In this document: piece by piece, positions 8,717 through 17,584 of the stretch
How positions within the stretch are numbered: the stretch's first letter is position 1
Layout of the letters: every line of letters begins with the position of its first letter
Source of the DNA: Paramoeba atlantica
Lineage: Eukaryota > Discosea
DNA length: 64,000 nucleotides
NCBI GenBank assembly: GCA_977017575.1
Contig: CDRNVI010000043.1
Coordinates: 682,001-746,000, forward strand
Reading direction: 5' to 3'
Notes under the pieces: generated by a model
Seen by the model: the letters and a program-made list of their open reading frames with translations, nothing else
What the model was told of the DNA's origin: nothing
The model's database searches: none
Translations under genes and position numbers: made by a program

Positions 8717-11700
8717 CTATTGCTCGATCAGCGGAGTGGGAAGGTCGTCTACCGGCATTCTTGATATCATCATACGTGCCTGGCGACGCATCAGCGTTAT
8801 GTTCAAGTCTGTGACGAGCTGTAGCGTAGCTGCTCCGTCACTGAGAATGCCGTTGGACGCTTTGGCCCGACGTTCTCCTACTTTCCGAAGTACTGCTAAG
8901 GCACTAGAGCTCCAAGAGCCGTAGCTCTCTACGACCATTGCTGTGAAGTCGCTTCCCGCCGACTCAGATTCACGGCGCTGTCGAGCTTTCTGGTCGGAGG
9001 CGTAGTGCTCAGCGAAAGATCCCGCGGCCACCCAGCTAGCATTTCGGACTGTGTCCGTGTATTTTGATTGCTGGGCGTGAGTGACCGCGAAGTCAAGCAC
9101 TATAGGTTTTCCGAGGAAGAGGCTCGGCATGAAGACGTCCCCCGGTCTGGTCAAGGCACCCCCTGGGCCCCTATTCCCGAGGCTTTTCTCGCGCTGGGGT
9201 GCTAGGTGGGCCTGGCTGCAGGTGGCAGCAAACTGATCGACTAACGAGTGGTGTCGCCGGATGATACCTTCCCCATGCTTACACGTGAGAGCATGGTCTC
9301 CGTGTATGTCAAGGGGGAGCGTGCAGTTCTCCCTGGGGCATTTTGATTCTTCCCCGTAGACTGGTACCCCCAACCACCAGCGGGACAAGGTACGGAATTC
9401 TGTTGGGGTGAAGGCGTGACCAGTGTCTTTGGATGGCGTTACGAAAGCCCAGCTATTGGCCCCTTTCCCGCTCTGGGAGACCCAACGTGCGCGAGTCCTG
9501 GCGTCAGCCTTTTCATAAGCTCGCGAAAATTCCGTAGCCGAAATCGCGTGGCTTATGTCCCTTTGGCGGGGGATACCCTTTTTCGCCCAGTACGGCAGCT
9601 TCGCGTCAAAGCAATCCTCCGTTGCATACAATGGGCATGACGTAGGGGGGAGATCATCGGGTGACAAGGGGGGGCGATCGTGTGGAAGGGAAGGGGGATT
9701 CGCAGATGAAGTAGGATCATGGGTATCCGGCTGGCGTGGGCGCTTTGCGGGGCGATGCCTCGGAGGAAATTCTTCGCATTTGTGGTGCGGGATAGTGCAC
9801 ACACGGCCACTTGAGTTGAGAAGCTTGGTGCCAACCTTCGCGTTTATGTCGTCAATAGATGATAGAAAGCCTTCTACTTCGGATGGATCCCAAGAGTCCA
9901 TGTCTGCTGCAAAAGCAACCGAGGAAACGTAGGCTGAGGTTGCGTGAAAGGATGCTGACCGTAACCCGAATCCTCCGTGTTTTTTCAGGCGCTGAATTTG
10001 GGACCGTGCAGAGGGAGGCAAGGGGCATAAACATGACTCTACCGCGTGCATGAGAAAATCATCCAGACGCTCGCATAAAAGTGTAAGTGATTGTGGTGGG
10101 GTCGTGCGGAGAGCGTGGACCATTTTGCAGAACCCGGCGCATTGCCGAATAAGCGCCATTGAAACCTGTGGGTCTTTGATTCTAGTTATAGCTTCTAACG
10201 CCGTTTCTGCTGGTTCAATGGCGTGCGTTGTCAGGTATTCGGAGCAATACTCTGGGGATCCAATCGGACTTCCTAGAACGCTAAAGTCGCCACGTACGTT
10301 GATTTTGGTGTCCGGTATGTCGGGAAACAAATTTGTCACGTTAGCCGAGGCAGGGGAGGTAATGATTTCACACTTCGACATGTTCAAGTGCAAGCCCCAG
10401 CGAGGGCCTACCCTGGCGATCGTGTCCAGTGCATTTCTGGTGTCTTGGGCCTTGCCTATGAGAACCCCGTCGTCAAGGTACCATAATTGTAGGTCCAAGT
10501 CGGCCTGGTGATTGATTTCGTTTGCTAATTCCAGGGCGACCAGGGAGAAGAAAAGAGGTCCGAGGGGGTACCCTTGTTGGACACCTTCGTCCGATAGGAG
10601 CGTGTGGGTTCGGTAAGTCAATGCACTAGTGGTGGTATAGCACCAGCTTGCCCATGGGAATAATTCTGGGAAGTGCTCGCTTACAAGCTTCAGGAAGGCG
10701 GTTCTGCTAACGTTGTTAAAGGCGTTTCTGAGGTCTACTTTGCAAAGAACAAAGTCAGGGTTATCAGTGTGGATGGCCATGGCTTGTCGACAAGTGTGGA
10801 TTATGCGTTCAGCTCCGACTGGTGTCGCCACTCCGAACTGTAGCCCTGCGAATATGCCGCTTGCCTTGGCTTTAACTACGTTGCACGCAGTTTTGCTGAC
10901 CAATCGACGAATAGTTTCCCCCGCAGCTATGGGTCGGACGTCGTTTTCGCCCTTTTCTAAGGCGCAAAGTCTGGCTCCGGCGAAATACGGTTGAACCTCT
11001 AGAGGGGCTTTACCGGCTAGAAGGTGATTTACGAGGTTTGTAATAGCTTTGAGAGGTTTCGTAGTGTTGTCTACCTGCGCTAGGAGTGCCACTTGTAGGT
11101 GTTCTGGGCGTAGGCCCATGGTTCCGGCGGAGGAGCCTCGGTGAAAGCTTTTGATGGTTTTCGCGACTGTCGCTTCATCTACCTGTAAGGGCGCTGTTGG
11201 TGGGGGGGTGTAATCGATGGCGTCGCTGTCTGAAAGGCGGCACGGGTGTTTGTTCTGAAGCTTGATATACGTTTCTTCGTCGTCAGGAGCCATTGGGTCA
11301 GCCGTGAGTGCTGCCATTCCTCTTGAGTACTCGCCTTGTCGAACCAGCAATTCTGACCGGATGGCAGCTTTTTCCTCCTCATCGTGAACTATGTTAGGGG
11401 TTGCGGATTGCTTTTTGAGGGCGTTGTTTACTGTATCATTCCACAAGGGTACGTAATCTTGCGCCAGCCATCGGTTCATGCACTTTTCGACGAATGATGC
11501 GTATGTTGTGTGATTCTTGCGTCCTCCTCGGTGCGGAGCTGGTAGGAGACACTTCGGGAGCATAGCGAATAACGTCCACGCGGCGGGGGAGTTTTCCTTG
11601 ACTGCGTTTTCGGCCGTTTTTGTTAAGATTTCTCCCCAAAGATGACGGCATCGGGCGGGGACGTCTTTGCAAGTGCTCAATTGTGTCTGAGAAATAGAGG

Positions 11701-12589
11701 CCAACGAGGGAAGCTCGGGTTGATGCATCTGAGTTGTGGGGGGGTGGCTTTCGTCGCTTGGGTGTGACATGTGTGATGGGCTTTGAGGGGTTGTCATCTT
11801 TCCCTTGCAGGACTGTGGGTGTGTTTCCCTTTTATTGACATCGTAAGAGCGCCCGCATGCAGCACACAGGAATCTACCTTCTGTAGCCCACCAGGCGGCA
11901 GGGATGCTGCTACCGTGACGACAGGCGACGTGGTTATAAAACGCTTGCCACGATACCCCGTGCGCCGGGCTCCGCCAAGTGCATCCCATCGCCGGGCATT
12001 CTCGGAATTCTTCTCTGTTTTGTGTAACTTCGGTGGCTGAGTCCTTGGCCTCAGCTAGGAGAGGTGAGGGAGGGTTTTTCTCTGTCGCCGGTATTCGTTT
12101 AGAATGCCTCGTGTCTGTCTTCGTGGGTCCTTTCGAGGGAGAAACGTTGTGTAGCAGACGGGGAGAGACGTCCTGTACTACGGCATTAAGCTTCAGTGTT
12201 TTGTCGGGGGTCCGAGATGCAGGTGCGTTCTCATGAGTTGTGCTCTGCCGTCTTACCCCACAGTGTTGCATTTCCTCGTTTTCTGCCTCAGTATGGCCCG
12301 TGTCTGGAGTTTCCCTCTCCTGTGCAATTTGGCGTGCGTGATCCATCCATTCCGCGGGAATATCCATGGGGATCGGCGTGGTATAAAGTTGCTCGTTGTA
12401 TGTACTTGCAGTGGAGATCAAGTGTTTGTTCCCCTCAAACTGGTCCCAACTGCCGAGTCGGTGGGAACGCTCTTCATCGGTGAAAGTGCCTTCGCTGAGC
12501 TTACCTTCGTTTGTGTTAGTCAATATGTGGGGTGAAGGTGGATTTTTGTCTAGGCTTGCGCGAGATCGAAGACTTTGATCGCTTTTCAT
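8717..12589 (-). CDS. Family B REL-type LINE polyprotein, copy B1 (intact)
   Basis: 1,290 codons from MKSDQSLRSRASLD. The open frame extends further upstream, but that part translates the preceding poly(A) (Lys run) and the SL-like leader, so I place the start at 12,589. Domains: C2H2 finger CPAMGCTW..H..CRH (about 200-220) and finger CAACGRSY..H..SC (about 240-260), likely DNA-binding; RT (about 500-780) with NDVRPIAAGE, VDLRNAFNNVSR, GVQQGYPLGP and catalytic WYLDDGVLIG (about 703); CCHC-like C..NCTLPLD..GDHALTC..G with RRHH (about 1085-1110); REL core RPGDVF..VLDFAVTH (about 1150-1165). B4 and B6 have QGDPLGP where B1 has QGYPLGP; the effect is unknown. The layout resembles the R2/NeSL/CRE group. 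It could be active. Confidence 0.85.
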   Translation of the reverse strand: MKSDQSLRSRASLDKNPPSPHILTNTNEGKLSEGTFTDEERSHRLGSWDQFEGNKHLISTASTYNEQLYTTPIPMDIPAEWMDHARQIAQERETPDTGHTEAENEEMQHCGVRRQSTTHENAPASRTPDKTLKLNAVVQDVSPRLLHNVSPSKGPTKTDTRHSKRIPATEKNPPSPLLAEAKDSATEVTQNREEFRECPAMGCTWRSPAHGVSWQAFYNHVACRHGSSIPAAWWATEGRFLCAACGRSYDVNKRETHPQSCKGKMTTPQSPSHMSHPSDESHPPTTQMHQPELPSLASISQTQLSTCKDVPARCRHLWGEILTKTAENAVKENSPAAWTLFAMLPKCLLPAPHRGGRKNHTTYASFVEKCMNRWLAQDYVPLWNDTVNNALKKQSATPNIVHDEEEKAAIRSELLVRQGEYSRGMAALTADPMAPDDEETYIKLQNKHPCRLSDSDAIDYTPPPTAPLQVDEATVAKTIKSFHRGSSAGTMGLRPEHLQVALLAQVDNTTKPLKAITNLVNHLLAGKAPLEVQPYFAGARLCALEKGENDVRPIAAGETIRRLVSKTACNVVKAKASGIFAGLQFGVATPVGAERIIHTCRQAMAIHTDNPDFVLCKVDLRNAFNNVSRTAFLKLVSEHFPELFPWASWCYTTTSALTYRTHTLLSDEGVQQGYPLGPLFFSLVALELANEINHQADLDLQLWYLDDGVLIGKAQDTRNALDTIARVGPRWGLHLNMSKCEIITSPASANVTNLFPDIPDTKINVRGDFSVLGSPIGSPEYCSEYLTTHAIEPAETALEAITRIKDPQVSMALIRQCAGFCKMVHALRTTPPQSLTLLCERLDDFLMHAVESCLCPLPPSARSQIQRLKKHGGFGLRSASFHATSAYVSSVAFAADMDSWDPSEVEGFLSSIDDINAKVGTKLLNSSGRVCTIPHHKCEEFPPRHRPAKRPRQPDTHDPTSSANPPSLPHDRPPLSPDDLPPTSCPLYATEDCFDAKLPYWAKKGIPRQRDISHAISATEFSRAYEKADARTRARWVSQSGKGANSWAFVTPSKDTGHAFTPTEFRTLSRWWLGVPVYGEESKCPRENCTLPLDIHGDHALTCKHGEGIIRRHHSLVDQFAATCSQAHLAPQREKSLGNRGPGGALTRPGDVFMPSLFLGKPIVLDFAVTHAQQSKYTDTVRNASWVAAGSFAEHYASDQKARQRRESESAGSDFTAMVVESYGSWSSSALAVLRKVGERRAKASNGILSDGAATLQLVTDLNITLMRRQARMMISRMPVDDLPTPLIEQ

Positions 12590-12639
12590 GGGGAAGGACG
12601 CTAATCCCCGGGGAGTAACTAAAGAAAGGAAAGATAATT

Positions 12640-12677
12640 CAACAAGGTACAGAAACTGTATCTTTATCGTTAAAGTT
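12640..12677 (-). other. SL-like leader, site 2 (38 nt, full)
   Basis: Begins AACTTTAACGATAAAGA and ends TACAGTTTCTGTACCTTG TTG, followed at once by AATTATCTTTCCTTTCTTTAG, a pyrimidine tract with AG. It abuts the preceding A-run on its 5' side. Length and 3' half agree with kinetoplastid SL exons (about 39 nt, ACAGTTTCTGTAC core), recalled from memory. Confidence 0.7.
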
Positions 12678-12910
12678 TTTTTTTTTTTTTTTTTTTGGAC
12701 CATCGCAACCAGAATCTGGCTCATAAGAAATCTTAATTTTTTTTTTTTTTCTTTTCTTTATTTTTTTGAAACTATCCGTAGAAACCAATTTGAACAAACT
12801 AATAATACTATAACATTCACTGTCGTTTTTTTTTCCGTTCCTTTAGATATTATGTATATAATAATACATATAGGCATTGAAAAAAACGAAACTATGTTGA
12901 TACATTTGGC
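12678..12910 (-). other. A3 3' UTR and poly(A), plus a 39-nt A-tailed fragment
   Basis: Minus sense: A3's 3' UTR (12,910 to about 12,751) ends in an A-run (12,750-12,737). A 39-base piece follows (12,736-12,698, containing GAGCCAGATTCTGG) and then a second A-run that touches the B1 leader. The 39-base piece is missing from the duplicated copy at 27,785. It may be a very short A-tailed retro-insertion of unknown source. Confidence 0.6.
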
Positions 12911-15900
12911 TCAAATGCTGTACCTGCTGCTGCCTTCCGGGGATAAGTGGTTCCGCAACTGGGCGTACACTTCCGTCCCATTCAGTTCCTGAAGTAGGAG
13001 CTTGAACTCCATTTCAGTTGCTCGACGATTTAAGAGTGCCGCGTCGGATAGGACATGCAACAGAGATCTCGTATTTTGATGAAGAGAGCCGCAGGACAGC
13101 ACTGGGATGCACTGAAATGCGAAGTCGGGAATTTTTCCGGATGTCACATATGTATCCCGTTTCCGCTTGATTGCATCTGTAAGAAGCTGGGAGCAAGATT
13201 TCGCTTGATTGGAGTTCGATAGCTCGTGCACCACAGTTAGATCATAAAATATTTCCCCGGTTGACCAATATATCACCAAATCAGGCCCTGAGCGAAACAG
13301 CTGACGTCCGGCACATGTTTTGTCATGAATCATTTTGTTGCTTGGAAACACTTTATTCTTGCAAATTCCGCATTGCCAAGTCGAAAAAGATCGCGGTTCT
13401 TTCTCGCATTGTATACCGGCCTTTTGTGCCAAATCGAAGATATACTTAACCAGCCGATTGTGCTTCATTGTGGCATTAAGCCCTGTACATTGGACGCATC
13501 CGGGGATGTGCTGCAAAGCTGTTTTGTTGTCGAGTAACATACGACAGCCGGGGTACAGCAGCGATTTCGGGAGTCGAGGATGAGGCATCCCAAGGCGTGT
13601 CATGATTGCAATCTGAAATGCACGCGTGGGTACAAATTTAGCATTAGACTGTAACCAGTCATAGCTTCCTTTCCGTGTGGTGGCATTTAATATTGTGGCT
13701 AGCTTGGGATCGTGATCCTTTAAAGCCTCGTATGCTTTCTGGTGCAATTGCGCGGCTGTTGTTACTTCATCGATTGGGGCGACCACTGCTGTTTGACTCA
13801 TTCCATTATCCATGATAGCGGATACGTTACTCACATTGCCCGCCCGAGCAGAAATTGAGTTTTTGCGCTCTAGAGCTAGGTAACGAGAAGTTTCGTATGA
13901 CGCCGCACGAATACTATGACATGATGTCAGACCGAGGCCTCCTTTCTTTAGCGGCAGCCGAGCCAATTCGATTTGCTCTTTGGTCATTTCTCCCAACCAC
14001 TGGTGCAGCACTTTTTCGACGTTGTTGTCGAAACTGAGAGAGACCACGTCGGTTAACGTTGGCTCGTGCACTCTTATGGCGTATTGATGCCTCACATTCA
14101 TGCTTTTGGAAAGTAGCAAAAGTGAGACATTGTTGGCGCCCATAAGTTTTAATCGGCGAAAGGCTTCGGTATTCCTGACAAGCTGCTGAAACAAACCCGA
14201 CTTTACAGATTCATCTTCTCCAAGGTGTGCCCCAAGGATCTTTATAGAATCGTACGCAGCCTTGACCCCTTCATTTGCAAGCTGTTCTGGAATCGGGATT
14301 TTTTCCTGTCCACCGAACCACACGCATTTTCCAGGAGCAAGTTCAATGTTGTGAGCATTCACCATTTCTTGGAGCCTTACAAATGCTTTGGCCAATGATT
14401 GTGAGTTTTTCGAAGCCATGTTCACGTCATCAATAAATGCATATATTTCGATGTCGGGAAACTCTTGTTTCAGAATCTCCAATAGTGGCTGCAGGAAGGC
14501 GCAGTAGTATAGAGATGCCAGCGGGGAACCTTGCCGCAAACCACATGTGCTGGGAATGACTCCGAATAGCGTTCCATCGGATCCGTAATACAGTAGCTCT
14601 GAGGGTTGGCCGTATTCAGCGTGAAAGATCCGTTGAAACGGGCGTAGTGTACCACAAGCAAATACGTGTTTGGCAATATCCGCCCTATTCGGGGAGTTGA
14701 AGGCGTTTTTGGCGTCAATGGAAAGAATGACGTGTCCAGACTTAAAACGCTCATGCAGTCTATGAACGATTTTTTCGCATCCTGCCTTTGACGAAACGCC
14801 GTGTTGCAGTGGTGCAAAAAGAGGGCCCAAAGTGTGTTCGTAGCGCTGGAGCAATATAACGCCGGCAAGCTTCATAAATATCTCGCCCATTGCCACTGGT
14901 CTGACTCCTCCGTTGGATTTAGGAATGGCTACGAGCCGTGCTCGGTTTAATCGAAACAAAACGCTGTGATCCACGAATCCGTTGATTAGATCCGATTTCA
15001 TATGGGCAAGATTAGTGCATGAGATCTCATCATCGAGCATGAGTTGCACAATCCCGTCTGTCATTCCAGTTGGGCCAGGGTTTACGCCTTTTGCGAGTCG
15101 CTTCCCTGCTTTCCGTAGCTCCTCCGTCATTATCCCGCTAATTATCGGCGCATCCTCCGGCAAAGAAATTTCGTATTGTCTTTGCGGATGTAAGGCGGCA
15201 AGCTTGTCAAGGGTCTCTTCATCCGTTAGTTGCTTTGGTGTAAAGGTCTGATCCAAGACCTTGGCCGCCTTGGAAGTACATCCATCCAATACTAGCCTTG
15301 TCGCTCGTTTGATGGCTCGTGTATCGCTCAGTGTCTCCTCTTTTCGCTCACCGTCATCGGGCTCCCGTAACGGGCGCCGTCTTCGCCTTTTTCCACTGTT
15401 TTCTCGAACAGTCGCTAGGGATAACTTAATGGCTGATAGCAAACGGTGCCATATTTTTGTTCTTTGCGTGTGATCGGAATTTATATACTCCTGGACGATG
15501 TTCCTCAGCACCACGACAACACACGGAGCGAGGTCAGGGCTTATTGAACGTAGCGTGGGTATTGGTAACAAATCCACTGATGAATCATCTTTGGCTTTTT
15601 CTGGAAAGTTCATCTGATGATTCTCCAGAAACGCATCCCTTTGCACAGTAGTATCGATCGCTGGCGGCGCTTGATGCCACGCTAGTTTATAGATCCGTAC
15701 GTCCTCTTGTGGAGGTAAAACCCCGGAAAATTGTTCCCCAACTTTGTGACCAACAACGCCCCGATACGAGATAGATAACTTACCAAATCCTCCACGCTTA
15801 CTATGTGTTCGAGTGACTTTGCCTATTGAGATGTTAAGCGCACCTTGTTTGTTAAATGTCCAGGCCACTGTACACATTGCGCCCGGTTTGATTTGCTTCG

Positions 15901-17551
15901 AATGCGTCCAAATCTCATCCGGCGAGGCCGGAAATTGTGACTCGGGCGTTACATTCTTCATCAGGTCAAAGGATTTGTTCTCCTCTGTGCTTGGGTCGAT
16001 TCCGATAAACATGATCGTTGAATTTTTCTCGTTCTGTGACTTCGTTGCATTTGGCTCCCGCTCGGGTAATTCCGCATCGATTTTGGGACTTGATGGAGAC
16101 CCCAACTGAGAGAGAAGCTGATCACGTTGGTTCGTTTTTTTCATGGGAGTTTCGGGAGTGTTGCACTCAAAAAACTGACGTGGCTCATCTGACGGGGAAG
16201 ACGGCTCTTCAGACAAAACATCAAAATTGTGAACGTCGTGCACGTAACCATTACCGATCCATCTGTATCCTTCAAATCGAGGGTCTTTGGGATCTGGATG
16301 CATCTCGATGTTGGTTTCATTGGCGTCATTTGCTACCGTCGGCGGAGTATTCGTGTTCACTTGAGAATTCCCGTGATGTGATTTATGACATGTAACCGCT
16401 GTTCCATTTGTCGATTCCGCTGTCACGTTCTGGATCCTTATCCGAGTTGAATCATCCTCGTTTCGCAGTTTCACTGGTGATGGACTGTGGCTGCGATTAG
16501 GAAGTTGAGGCAGCTGAATGCTTTGCTGACTGCTTGCAATCGATGTCAAAGTTGAGACAGCTGCGCCGCACGTTTTCGCTGCCATGCCGCACGATTTCGT
16601 GATAATGGAACTCCATCCATTTACTTGATACAGAGTTTTGCTAATAGGAGAAGATTGGACTATGCGCGGTGCTACCGAGGCGTTCTTTCGCTGAGCTTCT
16701 CGTTTTTCTTTCTGCATGCGTGTCCACAAATCGTTGAACGTTTGCCTCCGAATGTTTGACTTTGAAATTGTAATTTTCATGGTTTTCTGAGACCTGATGT
16801 TTGGTGATTCTGATGCGACGTTTGGCGTAACGTTTGTCGACGAGAGCCATGGTGGAAATTCTGAATCTTTTCGTGAAACCGCAACTGGTATTGTTCTTTG
16901 TGGCGTGACCATCTCGTGAGCCTTGCGGTGCGAGAATCCTTTAGGCGGTTGAGGCGTCTCCGTTGAAGCACCTTGTGGGGGAGAGGGGCTCAGTCGGATT
17001 AGCTGTGGTGAGGCGAGCGGGGGTGGCATAGGGCGCGGTAGAGCTGAGGGGGCGGAGGAGTTCAGAAGCGGCGGAGAATGGAGCGGTCGACGATTACGTG
17101 CGGCTCTCGTTGGAAACCGTGAAGGGAAGTGCGCCGCAAGGGTATCATAGAAGGAGGGTTTCTTTGCCATAATTTTGTCAGGTTGACTTGGTGGTGAGCT
17201 CGGCTGCGGTAGTGTTGTTGGCTGCGGTGGCGGTAATGGTGGCGGCTGTGGAAGCGTTCCCGGTGACAGCGGTGTCGTTGGCAATGGCGGTGGCTGTCGC
17301 ATGGTTCGGGACGGCGATGGCGTCTTTGGTGATTCCATTCGTTCTAGTCGCATCTCTGTACTCGGATGTGTGGAATTCAAGGACGGGGACGGCGTCTGCG
17401 GGGGATGCGGGGGGGATTTCTGCGGGGGCGGCGCACCTAGCGGAGAGTTCGTGGTTAGTCCTGTTCTCTTTTTGCGCCGGGTGACAGGCAGAGGCAAAAT
17501 CTCAGGAGCTACTCCCGATTCTTTCGCCTTGGAGCGGGTGACCACTCCCAT
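12911..17551 (-). CDS. Family A REL-type LINE polyprotein, copy A3
   Basis: 1,546 codons in one frame from MGVVTRSKAKESG. Order: Pro/Ser-rich basic region (1-250); conserved family A domain with MCTVAWTF, IGKVTRTH, GFGKLSISYRG and VRIYKLAW (about 550-640); IWHRLLSAIKLSLA and KRRRRRP; RT (about 800-1100) with GVRPVAMGE, SIDAKNAFNSP, GLRQGSPLAS and catalytic AFIDDVNMAS (about 1040); fingers near 1334 and 1395; REL core RSGPDLVIYW..FYDLTVVHE (about 1420-1445). The first finger reads YPGC; the duplicate A5 has CPGC, so A3 has lost one zinc ligand. It begins at TTGTTGAATTATT, the last bases of the SL-like leader plus the family leader, directly inside the RT of C1. Otherwise full length. Confidence 0.85.
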   Translation of the reverse strand: MGVVTRSKAKESGVAPEILPLPVTRRKKRTGLTTNSPLGAPPPQKSPPHPPQTPSPSLNSTHPSTEMRLERMESPKTPSPSRTMRQPPPLPTTPLSPGTLPQPPPLPPPQPTTLPQPSSPPSQPDKIMAKKPSFYDTLAAHFPSRFPTRAARNRRPLHSPPLLNSSAPSALPRPMPPPLASPQLIRLSPSPPQGASTETPQPPKGFSHRKAHEMVTPQRTIPVAVSRKDSEFPPWLSSTNVTPNVASESPNIRSQKTMKITISKSNIRRQTFNDLWTRMQKEKREAQRKNASVAPRIVQSSPISKTLYQVNGWSSIITKSCGMAAKTCGAAVSTLTSIASSQQSIQLPQLPNRSHSPSPVKLRNEDDSTRIRIQNVTAESTNGTAVTCHKSHHGNSQVNTNTPPTVANDANETNIEMHPDPKDPRFEGYRWIGNGYVHDVHNFDVLSEEPSSPSDEPRQFFECNTPETPMKKTNQRDQLLSQLGSPSSPKIDAELPEREPNATKSQNEKNSTIMFIGIDPSTEENKSFDLMKNVTPESQFPASPDEIWTHSKQIKPGAMCTVAWTFNKQGALNISIGKVTRTHSKRGGFGKLSISYRGVVGHKVGEQFSGVLPPQEDVRIYKLAWHQAPPAIDTTVQRDAFLENHQMNFPEKAKDDSSVDLLPIPTLRSISPDLAPCVVVVLRNIVQEYINSDHTQRTKIWHRLLSAIKLSLATVRENSGKRRRRRPLREPDDGERKEETLSDTRAIKRATRLVLDGCTSKAAKVLDQTFTPKQLTDEETLDKLAALHPQRQYEISLPEDAPIISGIMTEELRKAGKRLAKGVNPGPTGMTDGIVQLMLDDEISCTNLAHMKSDLINGFVDHSVLFRLNRARLVAIPKSNGGVRPVAMGEIFMKLAGVILLQRYEHTLGPLFAPLQHGVSSKAGCEKIVHRLHERFKSGHVILSIDAKNAFNSPNRADIAKHVFACGTLRPFQRIFHAEYGQPSELLYYGSDGTLFGVIPSTCGLRQGSPLASLYYCAFLQPLLEILKQEFPDIEIYAFIDDVNMASKNSQSLAKAFVRLQEMVNAHNIELAPGKCVWFGGQEKIPIPEQLANEGVKAAYDSIKILGAHLGEDESVKSGLFQQLVRNTEAFRRLKLMGANNVSLLLLSKSMNVRHQYAIRVHEPTLTDVVSLSFDNNVEKVLHQWLGEMTKEQIELARLPLKKGGLGLTSCHSIRAASYETSRYLALERKNSISARAGNVSNVSAIMDNGMSQTAVVAPIDEVTTAAQLHQKAYEALKDHDPKLATILNATTRKGSYDWLQSNAKFVPTRAFQIAIMTRLGMPHPRLPKSLLYPGCRMLLDNKTALQHIPGCVQCTGLNATMKHNRLVKYIFDLAQKAGIQCEKEPRSFSTWQCGICKNKVFPSNKMIHDKTCAGRQLFRSGPDLVIYWSTGEIFYDLTVVHELSNSNQAKSCSQLLTDAIKRKRDTYVTSGKIPDFAFQCIPVLSCGSLHQNTRSLLHVLSDAALLNRRATEMEFKLLLQELNGTEVYAQLRNHLSPEGSSRYSI

Positions 17552-17584
17552 AGAAATGTAGAAAGTAAGAGGTAATAATTCAAC

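Noticed and set aside
12640-12677. Insertion into the SL RNA gene itself, as in SLACS, CZAR and CRE
   Set aside because: Those elements interrupt the SL exon near its 11th base and leave the SL intron downstream. Here the whole exon-like sequence stands before the element with no intron start and no SL repeat units around.
12590-12724. N-terminal extension of B1 (MSQILVAMVQKKKKKK..)
   Set aside because: It translates the preceding A-run and the SL-like leader. The same holds for the extension of B2 at 22,326-22,445.
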